From: Diphasiastrum complanatum | Taxonomy: Eukaryota; Streptophyta; Lycopodiopsida; Lycopodiales; Lycopodiaceae | Direction of reading: 5' to 3' | Assembly: GCA_029204225.1 (NCBI GenBank) | Contig: CM055092.1 | Span: 77,388,261-77,452,260 of the forward strand | DNA length: 64,000 nucleotides | Shown here: piece after piece, positions 22,911 to 34,409 of the stretch | Position numbering within the stretch: position 1 is the first letter of the stretch | Layout of the letters: every line of letters starts with the position of its first letter | The notes under the pieces: model-generated | Told to the model about the DNA's origin: nothing | What the model saw: only the letters and a program-made list of their open reading frames with translations | Databases searched by the model: none | Made by a program: the position numbers and the translations under genes

Positions 22911-23498
22911 ATTCTATGTGTAGAATGACATTTATTTGTTATTTTTGGATCCACACACGTGAAATACAATAGCTTGCTAGTTTGTACGGACATCAATAGT
23001 ACTTTATGTTTTGATTTATGTTTGATCAAGTTCTATTAGAGTTTGCGTCTTATTTTGTCTGTAAATGCTGATTTTTCTACACTGGCAAGATTGGTGGAGT
23101 AGCTTCTTTTGTAACCAAAGATCCTTTATGGTTTTGGATCATTTATGATCTGAATTTTTTCACAATGTGTAAAATTTTGAGTAAACAAAAAATAACTAAT
23201 AGATAGTGTGGTTAACATTTATAGAGGTAACATTTATGCAGGGTTGACTGTATGATGAAATTTGTTTGAGCTGATTTTTTATTATAAGTAAATATATGGA
23301 AATTTTCATGAGATCCTATAACTTTCAAAATGGGCACTACATATTATTTGATATCTACGCAGTCAATCAAATAGCGAATACATAATATATTCTTGTTCTG
23401 ATGTAGAGTAGACACTAGCTAAATTGTCCTAAGGTCACACAATCTACTATATGTGAACACTCATCTTCCTAATGGATTCGCAAACAATATGCTCTAAT
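22911..23498. other. Spacer between elements; nothing recognised
   Basis: AT-rich, short ORFs only. Likely the leader or flank of the copia piece that starts at 23499, but no LTR or PBS is recognisable. Confidence 0.4.
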
Positions 23499-24575
23499 GG
23501 TAGACAAACTTGATGGTTCAAATTACTGTCTATGGAAATTCAAGATGAAGTTCGTGTTGACGGCCAAAAAAATATGGGAAATAGTCGAAGGTACCGAGCT
23601 AATTCCTAGTGTCAATGAGCAAGCCATTTACAAGTGAAAGCTCAAGGATGGTAAGGCTTTCGCCTTAATCACCCTTAACATCTCCGACACATAGATTGGC
23701 CACATCAGACAGGCCAATCCTCAAAAGAAGCTTGGGATATATTGAGTACACTTTACAAAGTCAGAGATGTCAATTTGAAGCTGCATTTGAGGAGAGTTTT
23801 CTTCTCACTCAGAATGTCAGAAAGTGATTATGTTTAGAATCACATTAATCAATTCGAGAGTTTGTTGGAGCAGATGGCAGCAATAGGTTCAGTGATCGAA
23901 GATTCAAACGCTATCATGACCTTATTGTCTAACTTGTTGTTCTCGTATGAAAACTGGGTGATGTTGATTTTTAGTCACTCGGATATAACTTTGTCCATAA
24001 TCATAACAATGCTGATGTAGGAGGAAACTCAAAGGAATTGAACATCCTTGTCCTTCATCAACGACTCACAAGTTCTATTCTCCAAGAAGAATTTGAAGAA
24101 GCAACAGAAGAAGAAGGTTGTCAAACAATTCAATAATAACTAGAAGTAGTCACAAAAGCAAGGTCTGAACCATAATCAGCAGCCTGCTTAGAACAAAAAA
24201 AGAATAATCTTCAAATATTGCAAAAGGATGAATTACGAGATTCAGGATGGTCGAATCTTGAAGTTCAACAACAACAACAACAACAAACAGTTGGATCAAC
24301 AAGCCAACGCAACTATTGATTTGAAGTAGAATATTGAAGATGATGATAAGCAGAATGCCTTCATGGTGAACCATTACCATGTCAAACAAATTGAGGAATG
24401 GTTCCTTGATTATGGAGCAACACAACACATGACAAGCCATCAAGAATGGTTTATCAATTATTTGGCCTACATCATCAAGGAATTCGTTCACCTCAGAGAC
24501 AATAGCTCACATATGATCAAAGCTGAAGGTAATATTATGTTGGAAAAATGGAAGATAAGATATAAAAATCCGAAA
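23499..24575 (+). pseudogene. Ty1/copia gag-protease remnant
   Basis: Plus-strand gag start MVDKLDGSNYCLWKFKMKF with the continuation KLKDGKAFALITLNIS, closely like the minus-strand element starting at 28084. A degenerate zinc knuckle with an Asn-rich run (CAA repeats near 24270) follows, and then the protease block WFLDYGATQHMTSHQEWF with the catalytic DSG altered to DYG. Several stops. It stops abruptly at 24575 where the minus-strand LTR begins; the RT piece at 29605 could be its other half, but integrase is missing. Confidence 0.85.
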
Positions 24576-25522
24576 TGAATTCGAATTGATAGGTCGAACA
24601 ATCGGATGAAAACGATTCTACTACTACACGAACGCAGTGGTTAATCGATTTCCTCGGTGCGTGCACTACTAGAATAGTAGGCAAACACAAAATAGAGTTT
24701 TTAATCTAATTTATGTAGAAGAGGAAGAGCATACAGTCAGACAAATCAATTAGAGAGTCAGACAGAAAGTGGAAAGCATGCAACACTGACAGAATCTGAA
24801 CGCAAAACTAGACAGTAATTTATTTAGATTAAATGTATAAAAATACAAGTCAAATGATGTTGGTGAGCACAAATCAATAGCGGACGAAACCGCATGCTCA
24901 CAAAGCTAACTACGATCTGTAACAGCTATGAGCTTATTCTAACAATTAGTCTGAAAGAAAAGGATCATGCTTGAAAGCATCTACTATGTTTGTCTCTGAT
25001 AAGTTGTCGTTTTGACGTCTATGAGTGCTCGAGTGTATATGAAATCAGCCTATCTTGTCTGGTTGTAATTGGCATTATTAATTGATTACAATGATCAACT
25101 ATATACAATTTACATTGTGCAGATGTATGTACAAGAATGTGGCGTGGATCTGTTGCACCGTCTGGAGTAGATCGTGGCTGATGTTGTCATTGTCCAAATA
25201 GTTGCACAGTACATGAAGTGGGCGTGAGAAGGCATCGACCATTCGGAGTCAAGCGTGTCGTTGCCAATAGTCAATGGAGTCGGGAACGGTTTTTTATGAT
25301 AGTTAGTCGATAAGTCAGACTCCCGGATAAGTCCGCCAAGTCGGGTAACTTCGACAAGTCGGCCAAGTCGGGTAACTTCAACAATTCGGACTGCCATTCT
25401 CTTGCATGTCTTTGATAATAGAATATTTCTGCAGACTGTGTGACAATTCGTGTAAAACTGCAGCAATATGAATGGAAATAGATTAACATGGGATTTAGGA
25501 GAGTAGAGAAATAAATCCAGCA
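24576..25522 (-). repeat. 3' LTR of the copia element
   Basis: Begins TGCTGGATTT at 25522, directly after AAGGGGG; the TG at 24576 marks the other end. Contains a perfect 18-base word repeated with 27-base spacing (25335 and 25362) in a GTCGG-rich part. Confidence 0.65.
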
Positions 25523-25530
25523 CCCCCTTA
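25523..25530 (-). other. Polypurine tract of the copia element
   Basis: TTAAGGGGG-type run on the minus strand immediately before the 3' LTR; the RNase H stop codon TAA (25530-25528) overlaps it. Confidence 0.75.
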
Positions 25531-26880
25531 ATCTGGATCCGTGAATGCCTTGATCTTTAGACTTAGCAATGCACAAAATTTGTTGTGCGCATCGATGCTC
25601 AAAGCCTTAGTAAACACAGATGTGATCATGTTTTGCATTCGACAATACTTCATGTTTACCTCTCTATCAAGAATCTTATTCCTTACATAATGATATCGAA
25701 TTTCAATGTGCTTACTCCTAGAGTGAAATCTAGAGTTGGCCGATAAGGCAATGGCATTCTGATTATCACAAAACATAATTGTAGGAGTGTATTGATTCAG
25801 ACTAATATCTGACAGTAAATTTTTCAACCAAATTGCTTCCTTAATAGCTTGAGAAGTAGCAATGTATTTTTCTTTTACGGATGAGAGACAATAGAGGTTT
25901 GTTTACGATTGTTCTAGGAGATAGGGCCACCGTTGAAAAAAAATGTAAATCCAGATGTAGATTTATAAGTATCTACATCTCCTCCCCAACTTGCATCTAA
26001 ATATCCACTTAGCTGATGAAGATTGTCATTGTCGACTTCTCCATAGCAGTTGCATAGGTCCGTTGTAGCTCGAATATATCTCATGACTCTGATAAGAGCC
26101 TTCCAATGTATGATGTCAAGATTATTCATGAATTGGCTTAATGAGCTAACTGCAAAAGCGATGTCAGGTCTTGTACAAACCATTGCGTACATGAGAGAGC
26201 CGAGTATCGACTGATCAGATACTCTCTCATTTGCTCCTGTGGATTTGAACTCCTAGATAGTAGTGAGTTTCACCCATATTGGTCATGTCAATTTCAGAGG
26301 ACAACATTTGTTTAACATCCTTCACCTGACTGGTACTATTGCTGAAAAGTAATGTATTGTCGACATACAAAGTGTTAATAATTAAGGGATGTTGCACTAA
26401 CTTGAAATAAACGTTAGAATTGGCACTGCTTGGTCTGAAACCATGCTGGATGAGAAATGTGTTAATCCTCTGAAACCAAGCTCTTGCTAATTGTTTCAAG
26501 CCATAAAGTGTCGTGCCTTATGGAGTTTACATACATGATTATTCATACCCTCAAGAACGAATGCCTCGGACTGTATCGTGTGAATGTCTTCTTCTATAAC
26601 TCCATTCAGATAAGTTTTATGTACATCGAGTTGATGTACTTCGAGATCAGCCACAATAACAAATGATAAGAGGACTCGGATCGATGAATGCTTGACTACT
26701 GGACTGAAAGTCTCACTGTAGTCGATGTTTAGGATCTGAAAAAATCCCCGCGCTACTAGTCAAATTTTTATTCGGTCGATACTCCCGTCAGCTTTATACT
26801 TGATCTTGAAGAACTCTCTGTCCATTGCTTCTCTCCAGATATCGGAGTCTGATTGGTTAAGTGTTTCTTCGACTGTAGTT
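25528..26880 (-). pseudogene. Copia RT and RNase H, multiply broken
   Basis: RT begins with DIWREAMDREFFKIKYKADG, continues VHQLDVHKTYLNGVIEED and LYVDNTLLFSN, where the second Asp of the YVDD active site is changed to Asn. RNase H has YLDASWGGDVDTYKSTSG and CDNQNAIALSANSRFHSRSK, then IRYHYVRNKI. At least four frameshifts or stops. It cannot be active. Confidence 0.9.
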
Positions 26881-27143
26881 GGTTCCTAAATTAAAAGACA
26901 TGTAGACTCATGAATATACCTCGTGGGTTGTGTGCACACTCGGTTCGATCTTCTTGGAGGTCACATCGGCTGATGACCCATTCCTTGGTTGAATTGTTGC
27001 TGAGTAATAGCAATGTCTTCCTCTGATTCGTTGTCGAATAGTCAGTCTGCCAGCATGATGGAGCATGAGGCTTGAATTGTCGTGTCGGTGGCAGGTGTCG
27101 ATGGTTCACATGAAATTTTACCTTTGTCTTTGAAGTCGATGAA

Positions 27144-27620
27144 CTAATCCTCGATAAAAACAGTATCCTTGCTGAATAAAATCTGTTGGGTATCGGGGTC
27201 GTACAACTTGTAGGTATTTTCGGAGGAAGTGTAATCGATCAGGATGGTCTTTAGACTTTGGAAGTCGAATTTTTTCATTGTCTCATTTGGGGTCAACACG
27301 TAGGTGATGCAACCGAATACTCGTAAATTCTTCATTGAAGGATTAGATCCTGTCCAAATGGGGTGTTTTGCTTGAGAGGGCCTTAGTCGAGAACATCTGT
27401 TCTAGATGTAAGCGAAAGTGGAAACAGCTTCTGCCCAGATCTCTTTGGCAATGATGCATGTGCTAGTATGCATTTGGCTGACTCGACCAGGGTACGATTC
27501 TTTCTCTCGGCTAAGTCGTTTGATTGAGGCGAATAGGGAGTGATAAAATGTTGTTCAATGCCTTGTCTTTGGCAGTACTCCTTGAATTCTTGGAAAGAGA
27601 CAGAGATATCTCTATAGACT
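27144..27620 (-). pseudogene. Copia integrase C-terminal half
   Basis: Minus-strand pieces read FKEYCQRQGIEQHFITPYSP, then AERKNRTLVESAKC with the catalytic Glu, and LRVFGCITYVLTPNETMKKF before KDTVFIED. The two catalytic Asp residues lie in the deleted part. One or more frame breaks near 27410. Confidence 0.85.
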
Positions 27621-27829
27621 TACTTATTGTTACTCTATGACTGATCGTGCTTTAAGCAGTTCAGTATATATGAATAAATAGTTTATTTGGCATTATAGAC
27701 TCGACCACCTTAATCATATATAAGTTGCTAACATGTCTAAATGTTCTTCAATTCTTGATTTTGACTACCGAATTGTAAACCCTCCTGTCAGCCAAAGTTG
27801 TATCATAGGAAAGTAGACTAGAAGTCCAT

Positions 27830-28084
27830 TTAAATCGAATCAAAAACACATATCTGAAGATCTGCTGCTTGTCTGATGTGGCCAATATGTGCCTCAGACA
27901 TGTCAAGGGTGATCAAGGTGAAAGCCTTGCCATCCCTAAGCTTCCACTTGGAAATGGCTTGATCATCGACACTGGAAAGTAGTTTGGTTCCAATGACTAT
28001 TTCCCAAAGCCCTTTGGCCATCATTACTACTCTCATCTTGAATTTCCACAAGTGGTAATTCGAACCATCAAATTTGTCTACCAT
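27830..28084 (-). pseudogene. Copia gag N-terminus
   Basis: 84-codon frame starting MVDKFDGSNYHLWKFKMRVV with the LITLDMSEAHIGHIR block, the start of a copia gag. Truncated after about 75 residues, where unrelated sequence follows. Confidence 0.85.
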
Positions 28085-28251
28085 TAGAGTAGACTATGAT
28101 TGTGAATCCATTTAGAAATTCAGGATGAGTGTATGCAGATAGTATATCATATGACTGGAAAAATTATTACAAGTGTCTACACTTTATCAGAACAATGGTT
28201 ATGATAATGTAAGCTCTAAAATTGCTTCAAACGAATCAGAGAGTAGAATTA

Positions 28252-28265
28252 CAACTTTGATACCA
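28252..28265 (-). other. Primer-binding site of the copia element
   Basis: TGGTATCAAAGTTG on the minus strand, adjacent to the 5' LTR; a variant of the initiator-Met PBS. Confidence 0.7.
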
Positions 28266-29089
28266 TGTTGGGATTCGATATGTCGTGGCACAATAGAGGC
28301 GAGCATGGAATCCTCGGTGCATGCAACTATGTCTATCAGATTCAGAATGACTTCGACAAATTGAAGTCTATCCTACTTGATCACAGCTTCTAAGTCACTG
28401 GATCAATATGATATATTCCATAGCCATGCACAAATTAACTTTGGATCTAGCTTTGCAGAAGCGTATTAGGTACATAAATTAGAGCGACAAATCGACATAG
28501 ACTACCAGTCATAATAATAATTTAATCTACGAATAAATTTATCTGCAAACAAGAATCAATCTAAACAAGAATAAAATGAGCATGATAAATGATTAAGCTA
28601 AACGAGCAACTGATAAGTTGCTAGATGTATACACATGGCTAACTAATTAAAATAATACCTAATTTGTACTTTACAATTAGGATTAATGCATGACGTGTTG
28701 TTGGCAGTCGCCTTTGGTCAGTATCTTAATCTGTTAGAGATCTTGTCCGGTTGTGATGAAGGTACTGATGAGCCGTCGATTGTTCGAGTCGACTATTGGA
28801 GTTGATAGTGACATACAACTAACTGGTTAAGTCAAATTGTTGATGTCGGATGTCGGAAGAATAGTCAATGTCGGATAAGTCGATGTGTCTGACGAATAGT
28901 CGGAGTAGGCTGAATTGTTGATGTCGGCTTAGTCGTCAGGACATTGTCATCTATTCCTTTGTATTTCTGCAGACTATCATAAAACAAGTGTATTTATGCG
29001 GAGCATGCAACAGTACAAGTATTTACAACAACTAGTGAATGGATCTAGATTAGTAGAGAGATCTGGATGGAGAGGATAGAAATCCAACA
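28266..29089 (-). repeat. 5' LTR of the copia element
   Basis: Begins TGTTGGATTTC at 29089 and ends ...CCCAACA at 28266, next to the PBS. 824 bases. Shares TCCTCGGTGC, TTTCTGCAGACT and AAATCCA blocks with the 3' copy but the two are strongly diverged. Rich in GTCGG words at 28770-28940. Confidence 0.7.
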
Positions 29090-29575
29090 TGCTAGACTCT
29101 CTTGGAGATTCTGGCGTTGGTTCTTGTACGTTTTGCTTTTGGGCTCGAGTTATGGTGTAAAGTGGACCTTGGTTGTGGTCTCCTTGTGTTTCCACAATTA
29201 GCATGTTTACTGGCACAAATGGTCCATTCTCCTTTTTGATAGGACAATCCAAATACAGGTGTCCATACTCGCAATCCTTGCAAAGCAGCACGTAGTCATG
29301 TCCTTGTCTCTTGTTAGGGCACTCGACAATATGATGATTTCCTCCACACCCATAACATTTGATAGGGGGTCTACTTGTCAGGCCCCGAACTTGATTGGCA
29401 CCAATTTGCCCTCATACCCATCTATGTAGTACACAAGTGTTTTGTAGGTAGGATAAGGAGATTCGTATGGTGGTTTTGAAATAATTGAATATGCCAGTTT
29501 CTCGAAGATCAAATTGACATAGATTTCATCCCGAAAAATTATCCACAATGCTATAGGCACTTGTTATTCTAAGAC
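29090..29575 (-). pseudogene. Ty3/gypsy gag zinc-knuckle scrap
   Basis: Minus strand: GLTSRPPIKCYGCGGNHHIV followed by ECPNKR (CX2CX3HX4C), then CKDCEYGHLYLDC (second knuckle), and VPVNMLIVETQ...TRAQKQ. Same arrangement as the gag of the element at 55-58 kb. One frameshift near 29390. It is cut at 29090 by the copia LTR; no continuation exists on the other side, so the locus has been rearranged since. Confidence 0.8.
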
Positions 29576-29604
29576 AATTTATAGTCCAGATGCAGATCTA
29601 TAAA

Positions 29605-30716
29605 AATCAACGATGGACAAAGAATATCAGTATCTTATTAAGAACCAAACATGGACTGTTACAGACTTGTCAGTTGGTAAAAATATTATTTCTTAAAAAT
29701 GGGTTCACCGAATCAAGTACAAAGTCGATGGATCAATTGTTTGATGGAAGGCAAGACTAGTTGCCAGATGAATGTTGATTATTCGAAAACCTTTAGTCCC
29801 TTTCATTTGTAGTAGTGGCAAATATGGAGATTCACTAGAAAGATGTACAAACAACATTTTTACATGGTGTGATCGAAGAAGACATTTATATGTCTCAATC
29901 TGAAGGCTATGAGCTGGAGGGAAACACCCATCATTTATGCAAGGTGAAAACCTCTCTATGGGCTTAAACAGTCATCATGTGTCTGGTTTCATTGTATCAA
30001 CAAATTCTTTATTCATTAAAGTTTTATACCAAGTTCAGCTAATTGTAATGTCTAATAAATAAGTGGATTTATATTTTATTATCATTACATTATAAGTTGA
30101 TGACACATTACTTTTTAGTATTGACATTTGAATTCTAAAAGATGTCAAAAAGTTGTTATTGAATGAATTTGATATGACAGATTTAAAAGAGGCCCATTTT
30201 TTCCTTGGTATACAGATTTACAGAGACCGTGATCATAGATTGATTATATTAATCAAGAAAGATATATTTGTGACTTGCTATTCTAGCATCAAATGGCCGA
30301 CGACTAAAACTCCAATGGATACAAGTTTGAAATATTTGAAGGACCAATGCTCTAGTCTTTTGAAGAAGTCGATAAGATAAAACAATGTCCGTATCATTCA
30401 ATTATTGGCTCTCTCATGTATGCCATGATGTGTACTAGTCGCTTATTTAGTAAGTACACTTAGCGAATTTACGTTGAGTCTAGATTTCATTCATTGGAAA
30501 GCTCTACTAAGAGTTCTTCAATATTTACAATCGACACAAAATCATTGCATTTGTGATGGTGAAAATTCAAATGACAATTCGAATAACTCAGATTAATATA
30601 TTTGAAGGTTTTACAGATGCAGATTGGACTGGAGATGTTGACAAGAGAAAGTTGACATCATGTTATGTCTTTGTTTTCAACAAGGGTCCTATCTCTTGGA
30701 ATAGCAAGAAGCAGAA
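29605..30716 (+). pseudogene. Ty1/copia RT to RNase H remnant
   Basis: Plus strand: MDKEYQYLIKNQTWTVTDLS, KWVHRIKYKVDGSIV, VDDTLLFSIDI with a broken preceding Tyr codon, LNEFDMTDLKEAHFFLGIQI, then FTDADWTGDVDKRKLTSCYV and GPISWNSKKQ. Many stops. It ends exactly where an LTR of another family begins (30717), inside the RNase H sequence. Confidence 0.85.
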
Positions 30717-31098
30717 TGTGAGAAATTTCAACTAGTTTAGTCATATTTTTAATTGTCAATATTAGGCCAATATGCATTTTAGACTTAGAGATAAACTTTA
30801 TGAAAGTTGTTTGAGTCTAAGTTCATTTTAATTACCACTTTTGGAAAGTGTGGGAAAGTTATAAGGTCGAGTTTGGAAGATTCAAATTTGAATGTTTGGT
30901 TCATTGAATCTAGTCCATATTTCCAGTATCATCTAAAAGTTTAAATGGAGAGAAACCAAATTCAAAAGAGATCATGGATCTGTTATAAATAGATGTACAC
31001 CTGGGAAGAACATCATTTTCTCTCTCTCCTCATCCATGCTTATACATGAGTTCTCTTTAGGTTCATATATTTATTTTTGCGCTATAGTGTTGATATTA
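30717..31098 (+). repeat. LTR related to the pair at 20897/22550
   Basis: Starts TGTGAGAAATTTCAACTAG and carries AAGTGTGGGAAAGTT, GATTCAAATTTGAATG, TTGAATCTAG, a TATAAATAG box (30984) and the CTTATACATGAGTTCTCTTT block in the same order as the 21-22 kb LTRs. More diverged. The end near 31098 is set by where the shared module starts. Confidence 0.7.
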
Positions 31099-31100
31099 TG

Positions 31101-31472
31101 AAATTGTCAAAATATGGTCAAACTAGCTACATTGTTTTACATCGTATTGATGATGGAGTTGTACTAGCATTCTTGACTATTTTTGCTGATGGAAATGAAG
31201 CTTTTGGAAGTTCATTATATTAGTCATTCATACCTAAGTTCTCAAGGTTTGAACTATGTGGGTACCAATGCTTGGAGATTGTCAATTTTTGTTGAATCTA
31301 TGGTCATTTTCTTGTGTCAAGTGGATCTTGAAGAAGGACTAGTGCTACCACCTAGTTATATGGAGTCGTATGGAGCTGGATTAGCATCATTGTTGTACTC
31401 TCTTACTCATAGATTTCCATGGTTTGATGGTTTCTTGTGGCAAGATGGATATGGAGGCTCATTCATGGAGTT
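31101..31472 (+). repeat. Shared module, copy 2
   Basis: Directly follows the LTR. Similar over its length to 21838-22199, including AAATTGTCAA.ATATGGTCAA and TTTCTTGTGGCAAGATGGA. The copies differ by scattered substitutions and small indels. Confidence 0.7.
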
Positions 31473-32215
31473 TTATGAAGGGTGTGAAAATTACAGCAAA
31501 AAGGGATTCTAAAACACTTGAAATTATGAGAGAAACAATAGATTATGATTCCATAAAATTAGCACAACTTGCACCATCAAAATCCATCAAAAATCTATGC
31601 TTGAACCTCACTAAATGGCCCAAATCCTTGAAGAAGCCTTCACATGTGTGAATGTACGGCCTCCCACAGTCTGAGTACTGTACACCAGACCCAAATTCAA
31701 TCCTATAATAATTAGAAATCACAAGAACTCAAAGAATTATGAACATAGAGAGCAATTGTCCCAATATGAGAGAAAAATCATGAACTTGCTTGATTTATTT
31801 TGGTGAGAGATCATCACCTATATATACATGATCCATCACGATTTTGGGCAGGTATGAGTAGTTCTAAACCTATCCTTGATGCTAATTTTGGTTTATCTTT
31901 CATGCTTGCCAAGTTAGGGTTGGAATCTTGGAGATCCCTCAACAATGTAAAAATTATCAAAAATAGCTCCTACTTTTTCTCTCTTGTATCTAAGCATGAT
32001 TTGGACTCACTCCAAAGGTTCTAACACTTAGGTCTACTTGAGAACATCCTTATGAATGGAATCCTATGCTATTTGGCACGTGTGACAAGCCACATCATGA
32101 CCATCTAACTATTTACAAGTCATATGACCAAAACTAGTCAAGCTAGAATTGTGAATTTTTAACAGGTCTAATCCGCCAACATATCATTAATATGTTGAAT
32201 ACTTCAAAAACTTCT
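31473..32215. other. Spacer with LTR-like features and a shared 53-base word
   Basis: On the minus strand a TATATATAGG box (about 31815) is followed by AATAAATC, as in a short LTR, but no boundaries are defined. About 32053-32105 matches 49571-49623, the sequence that flanks the large gypsy insertion. Otherwise nothing recognised. Confidence 0.4.
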
Positions 32216-32935
32216 GCTTTTTCGTTCATTCTCACTCTGTTTCGTTTGTGATCGTTAAGCCATTGTTTCCTTACGATCCAACATGCTCACGACCACCATT
32301 GTTGCTTTGCATGCTATCATCGTTATGGCTATCATATTCAAAACACATCCAAAATCAGTTTTACCGATTTTACAGCCACTGGCCATACGAGCTCAGATTG
32401 GAGGACTTCTTCAATTCGATCCATCAGTAGTTCTCATAAATTTGAGCGAAACAGAGGAGGGACATATTTCCACCATTGTCCAAAATCAGGAGATTGTCAT
32501 CACCGAGGGATTCTATTGTCGTGCATTAGGCTTGCCTATGGATCCCTGTTACTAAACCTGACTTCATCACCCACAGCGGAGTTTTTCAAGAGGAAGCTTA
32601 TTTGGTTAAGCGAGGATATAAGCTCTCTTATATCAGAGACCCCAATCTCAAAAGCTTTGTCCGTTTCGCTCTTGCTTCCATTTTCTTACCAGAGCAAGAG
32701 CACAATTTCTAATAAGAATATGGGATACCTGCTCAGAGCCCTGAATGGAAAACAAATTACCTTCGGACAGATTGCTTTTAAGCAATTATGTAAATTACGA
32801 AGCCAGCCAGCAGAAAGTGACAAAGAAGGAATCAATCTGTTTGCGAGTCGTTGCACAGCTGAGAAAGGGGATATGTGGAGGCCTATATACCACATTATCC
32901 ATATTCAATGTTTTATATTGTAAAAATTTTCAATT
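32216..32935 (+). pseudogene. Broken ORF 5' of gypsy gag (unknown domain)
   Basis: Frames in sequence: MLTTTIVALHAIIVMAIIFK ... FDPSVVLINLSETEEGH, then VFQEEAYLVKRGYKLSYIRD, then ALNGKQITFGQIAFKQLC. Three frames with at least two shifts. Its style resembles extra ORFs of large plant gypsy elements, but I cannot name the domain and it is not obviously alignable to the extra ORF at 50.4-53.4 kb. Confidence 0.4.
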
Positions 32936-33076
32936 TTTGTACATGAAATATGTTATAGTGCCTAAATCAATGTAAAGGCCTATTTGCATTTTGTAAATCA
33001 TTTTAAGTAAGAACTCGCGACATTTTGTGCGACGTTTTGCGACACATTAGTGTTAGCAGATTCCAGGGAATCCCCA

Positions 33077-34407
33077 GATGTCGAGCCAAGCTGAAGACAT
33101 AGATTATCTCTCACCCATGACCGAGGATGTCTCACAAGGATGAGATCTCCTCGATCAGGTACAAGAGCAACCCACTGAGTCTATGCTCATAATTTGGTTC
33201 CTCGTTGGACTCCCACGATGGATACGACGTGAACTTCGCTCCAATGATGAATACACATCATTGAAACAAGCCATGTCTGATGCCATTCGGGAAGAAGACG
33301 AGGGATCAGATGTCGATGAGCCACATGAACGGAGAGCACATCGTGTTGTCCAAGAAGCTCAACCAAACGAGGAAACATGAGAACAGTTGTGGAAAACACA
33401 GATGGAGTTGTTAACCAGCAACACCAACAATAGATGGAGAAACTCACGAAAGAGTTTCAAAACACTCTTAAGTCTATCCAGAGTTCGATGCCAGGTCAGT
33501 TACCCACTGGCCAAATCCACCATAGATGAGAGAACACATGGTACCCTCATTGTCGAGGTGCACACACTGGCAATTAGTGCCCTTCATACCAACCGGTCCC
33601 AGATACTTCATTGATCAAATGTTACATCTACGATTTTATGGGGAATACCTCACTTTATTGCTATTATAACCCAAGGAATCAGCCTCACAACTAGTCAGGG
33701 GGACATTATCAACCTCCCAGACACCATTTTGTTTCATAAAATCAAAATCAGCACTATCCATCACGAAACAACCAAGTCCATATACAAGAGTTGCCCAGAC
33801 AATCTAGACATGACCCTCAACCACAATTGGCGCTCTTAGGACCATCTCCAAGTGAACAACCTGATCTAGGAGTACAAAAACATCAACATCCTTGAGAATC
33901 TACACAAACACATCTTGTAGAAAACTCCTACGGTCACTCATATCATCACGATACAACACTTCCATCTACTAGTTCCCAACTATATCAAACTGACAACTCA
34001 TGCTCATGCAAACGAGATGAGTATTCCACACCACCAGAAAATCCAGCACAACTAGCCATCCAAGATGGTTATGCTATCGCCACAGAACCAATGAGCAATT
34101 GCTGTTTTATTTGTGGCGAAACTGGCCACTTCATGGTTGACTGTAAAGTGAAGAACCAATACCATGCAGAGTGTCCAGACTATGTTCGCAAACACAGTTT
34201 CAAAGACTGCCCCAAACAACCTAACAGGATCCTTCTAGCACATCATATATCATTCGAACCTGTTAGAGTTCTCACTAGAGCACAACGCCATCAACAAGAA
34301 AAACAACAAAACCATAATAAATCAGCTGACCCACATGGAAGCCACTTGACAGCTTCCACAGTACCCAAAGATTACCCAGACCCAAACGTGGAACAAAGGC
34401 AATACAA
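33077..34407 (+). pseudogene. Ty3/gypsy gag remnant
   Basis: Contains MLIIWFLVGLPRWIRRELRS and the acidic REEDEGSDVDEP, matching the gag at 57.2-58.1 kb, then a Gln/Pro-rich broken stretch, and a zinc knuckle CFICGETGHFMVDC (CX2CX4HX4C) with a second, damaged knuckle before the VLTRAQ phrase. The N-terminal gag half is missing. It ends at about 34407 against the antisense copia; the plus-strand pol resumes at 37661. Confidence 0.8.
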
Positions 34408-34409
34408 TC

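Larger units (their letters stand above)
24576..29089 (-). mobile_element. Ty1/copia element with both LTRs, degraded
   Basis: Minus-strand order: 5' LTR (29089-28266), PBS, gag start (28084), integrase (27620-27144), RT-RNase H (26880-25528), polypurine tract, 3' LTR (25522-24576). Part of gag, protease and the integrase N-terminus are deleted between 27830 and 27620. No matching target duplication was found (flanks CGAAA and TGCTA). Its 5' end interrupts a gypsy gag at 29090; its 3' end abuts a plus-strand copia piece. Confidence 0.8.

Noticed and set aside
25335-25388. Spaced direct repeats as a CRISPR array
   Set aside because: Only two units, within a retrotransposon LTR in plant nuclear DNA; no spacers or cas genes.
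32686-32895. 69-codon minus-strand ORF opposite the gypsy 5' ORF
   Set aside because: Antisense shadow; the plus strand carries the protein-like sequence.
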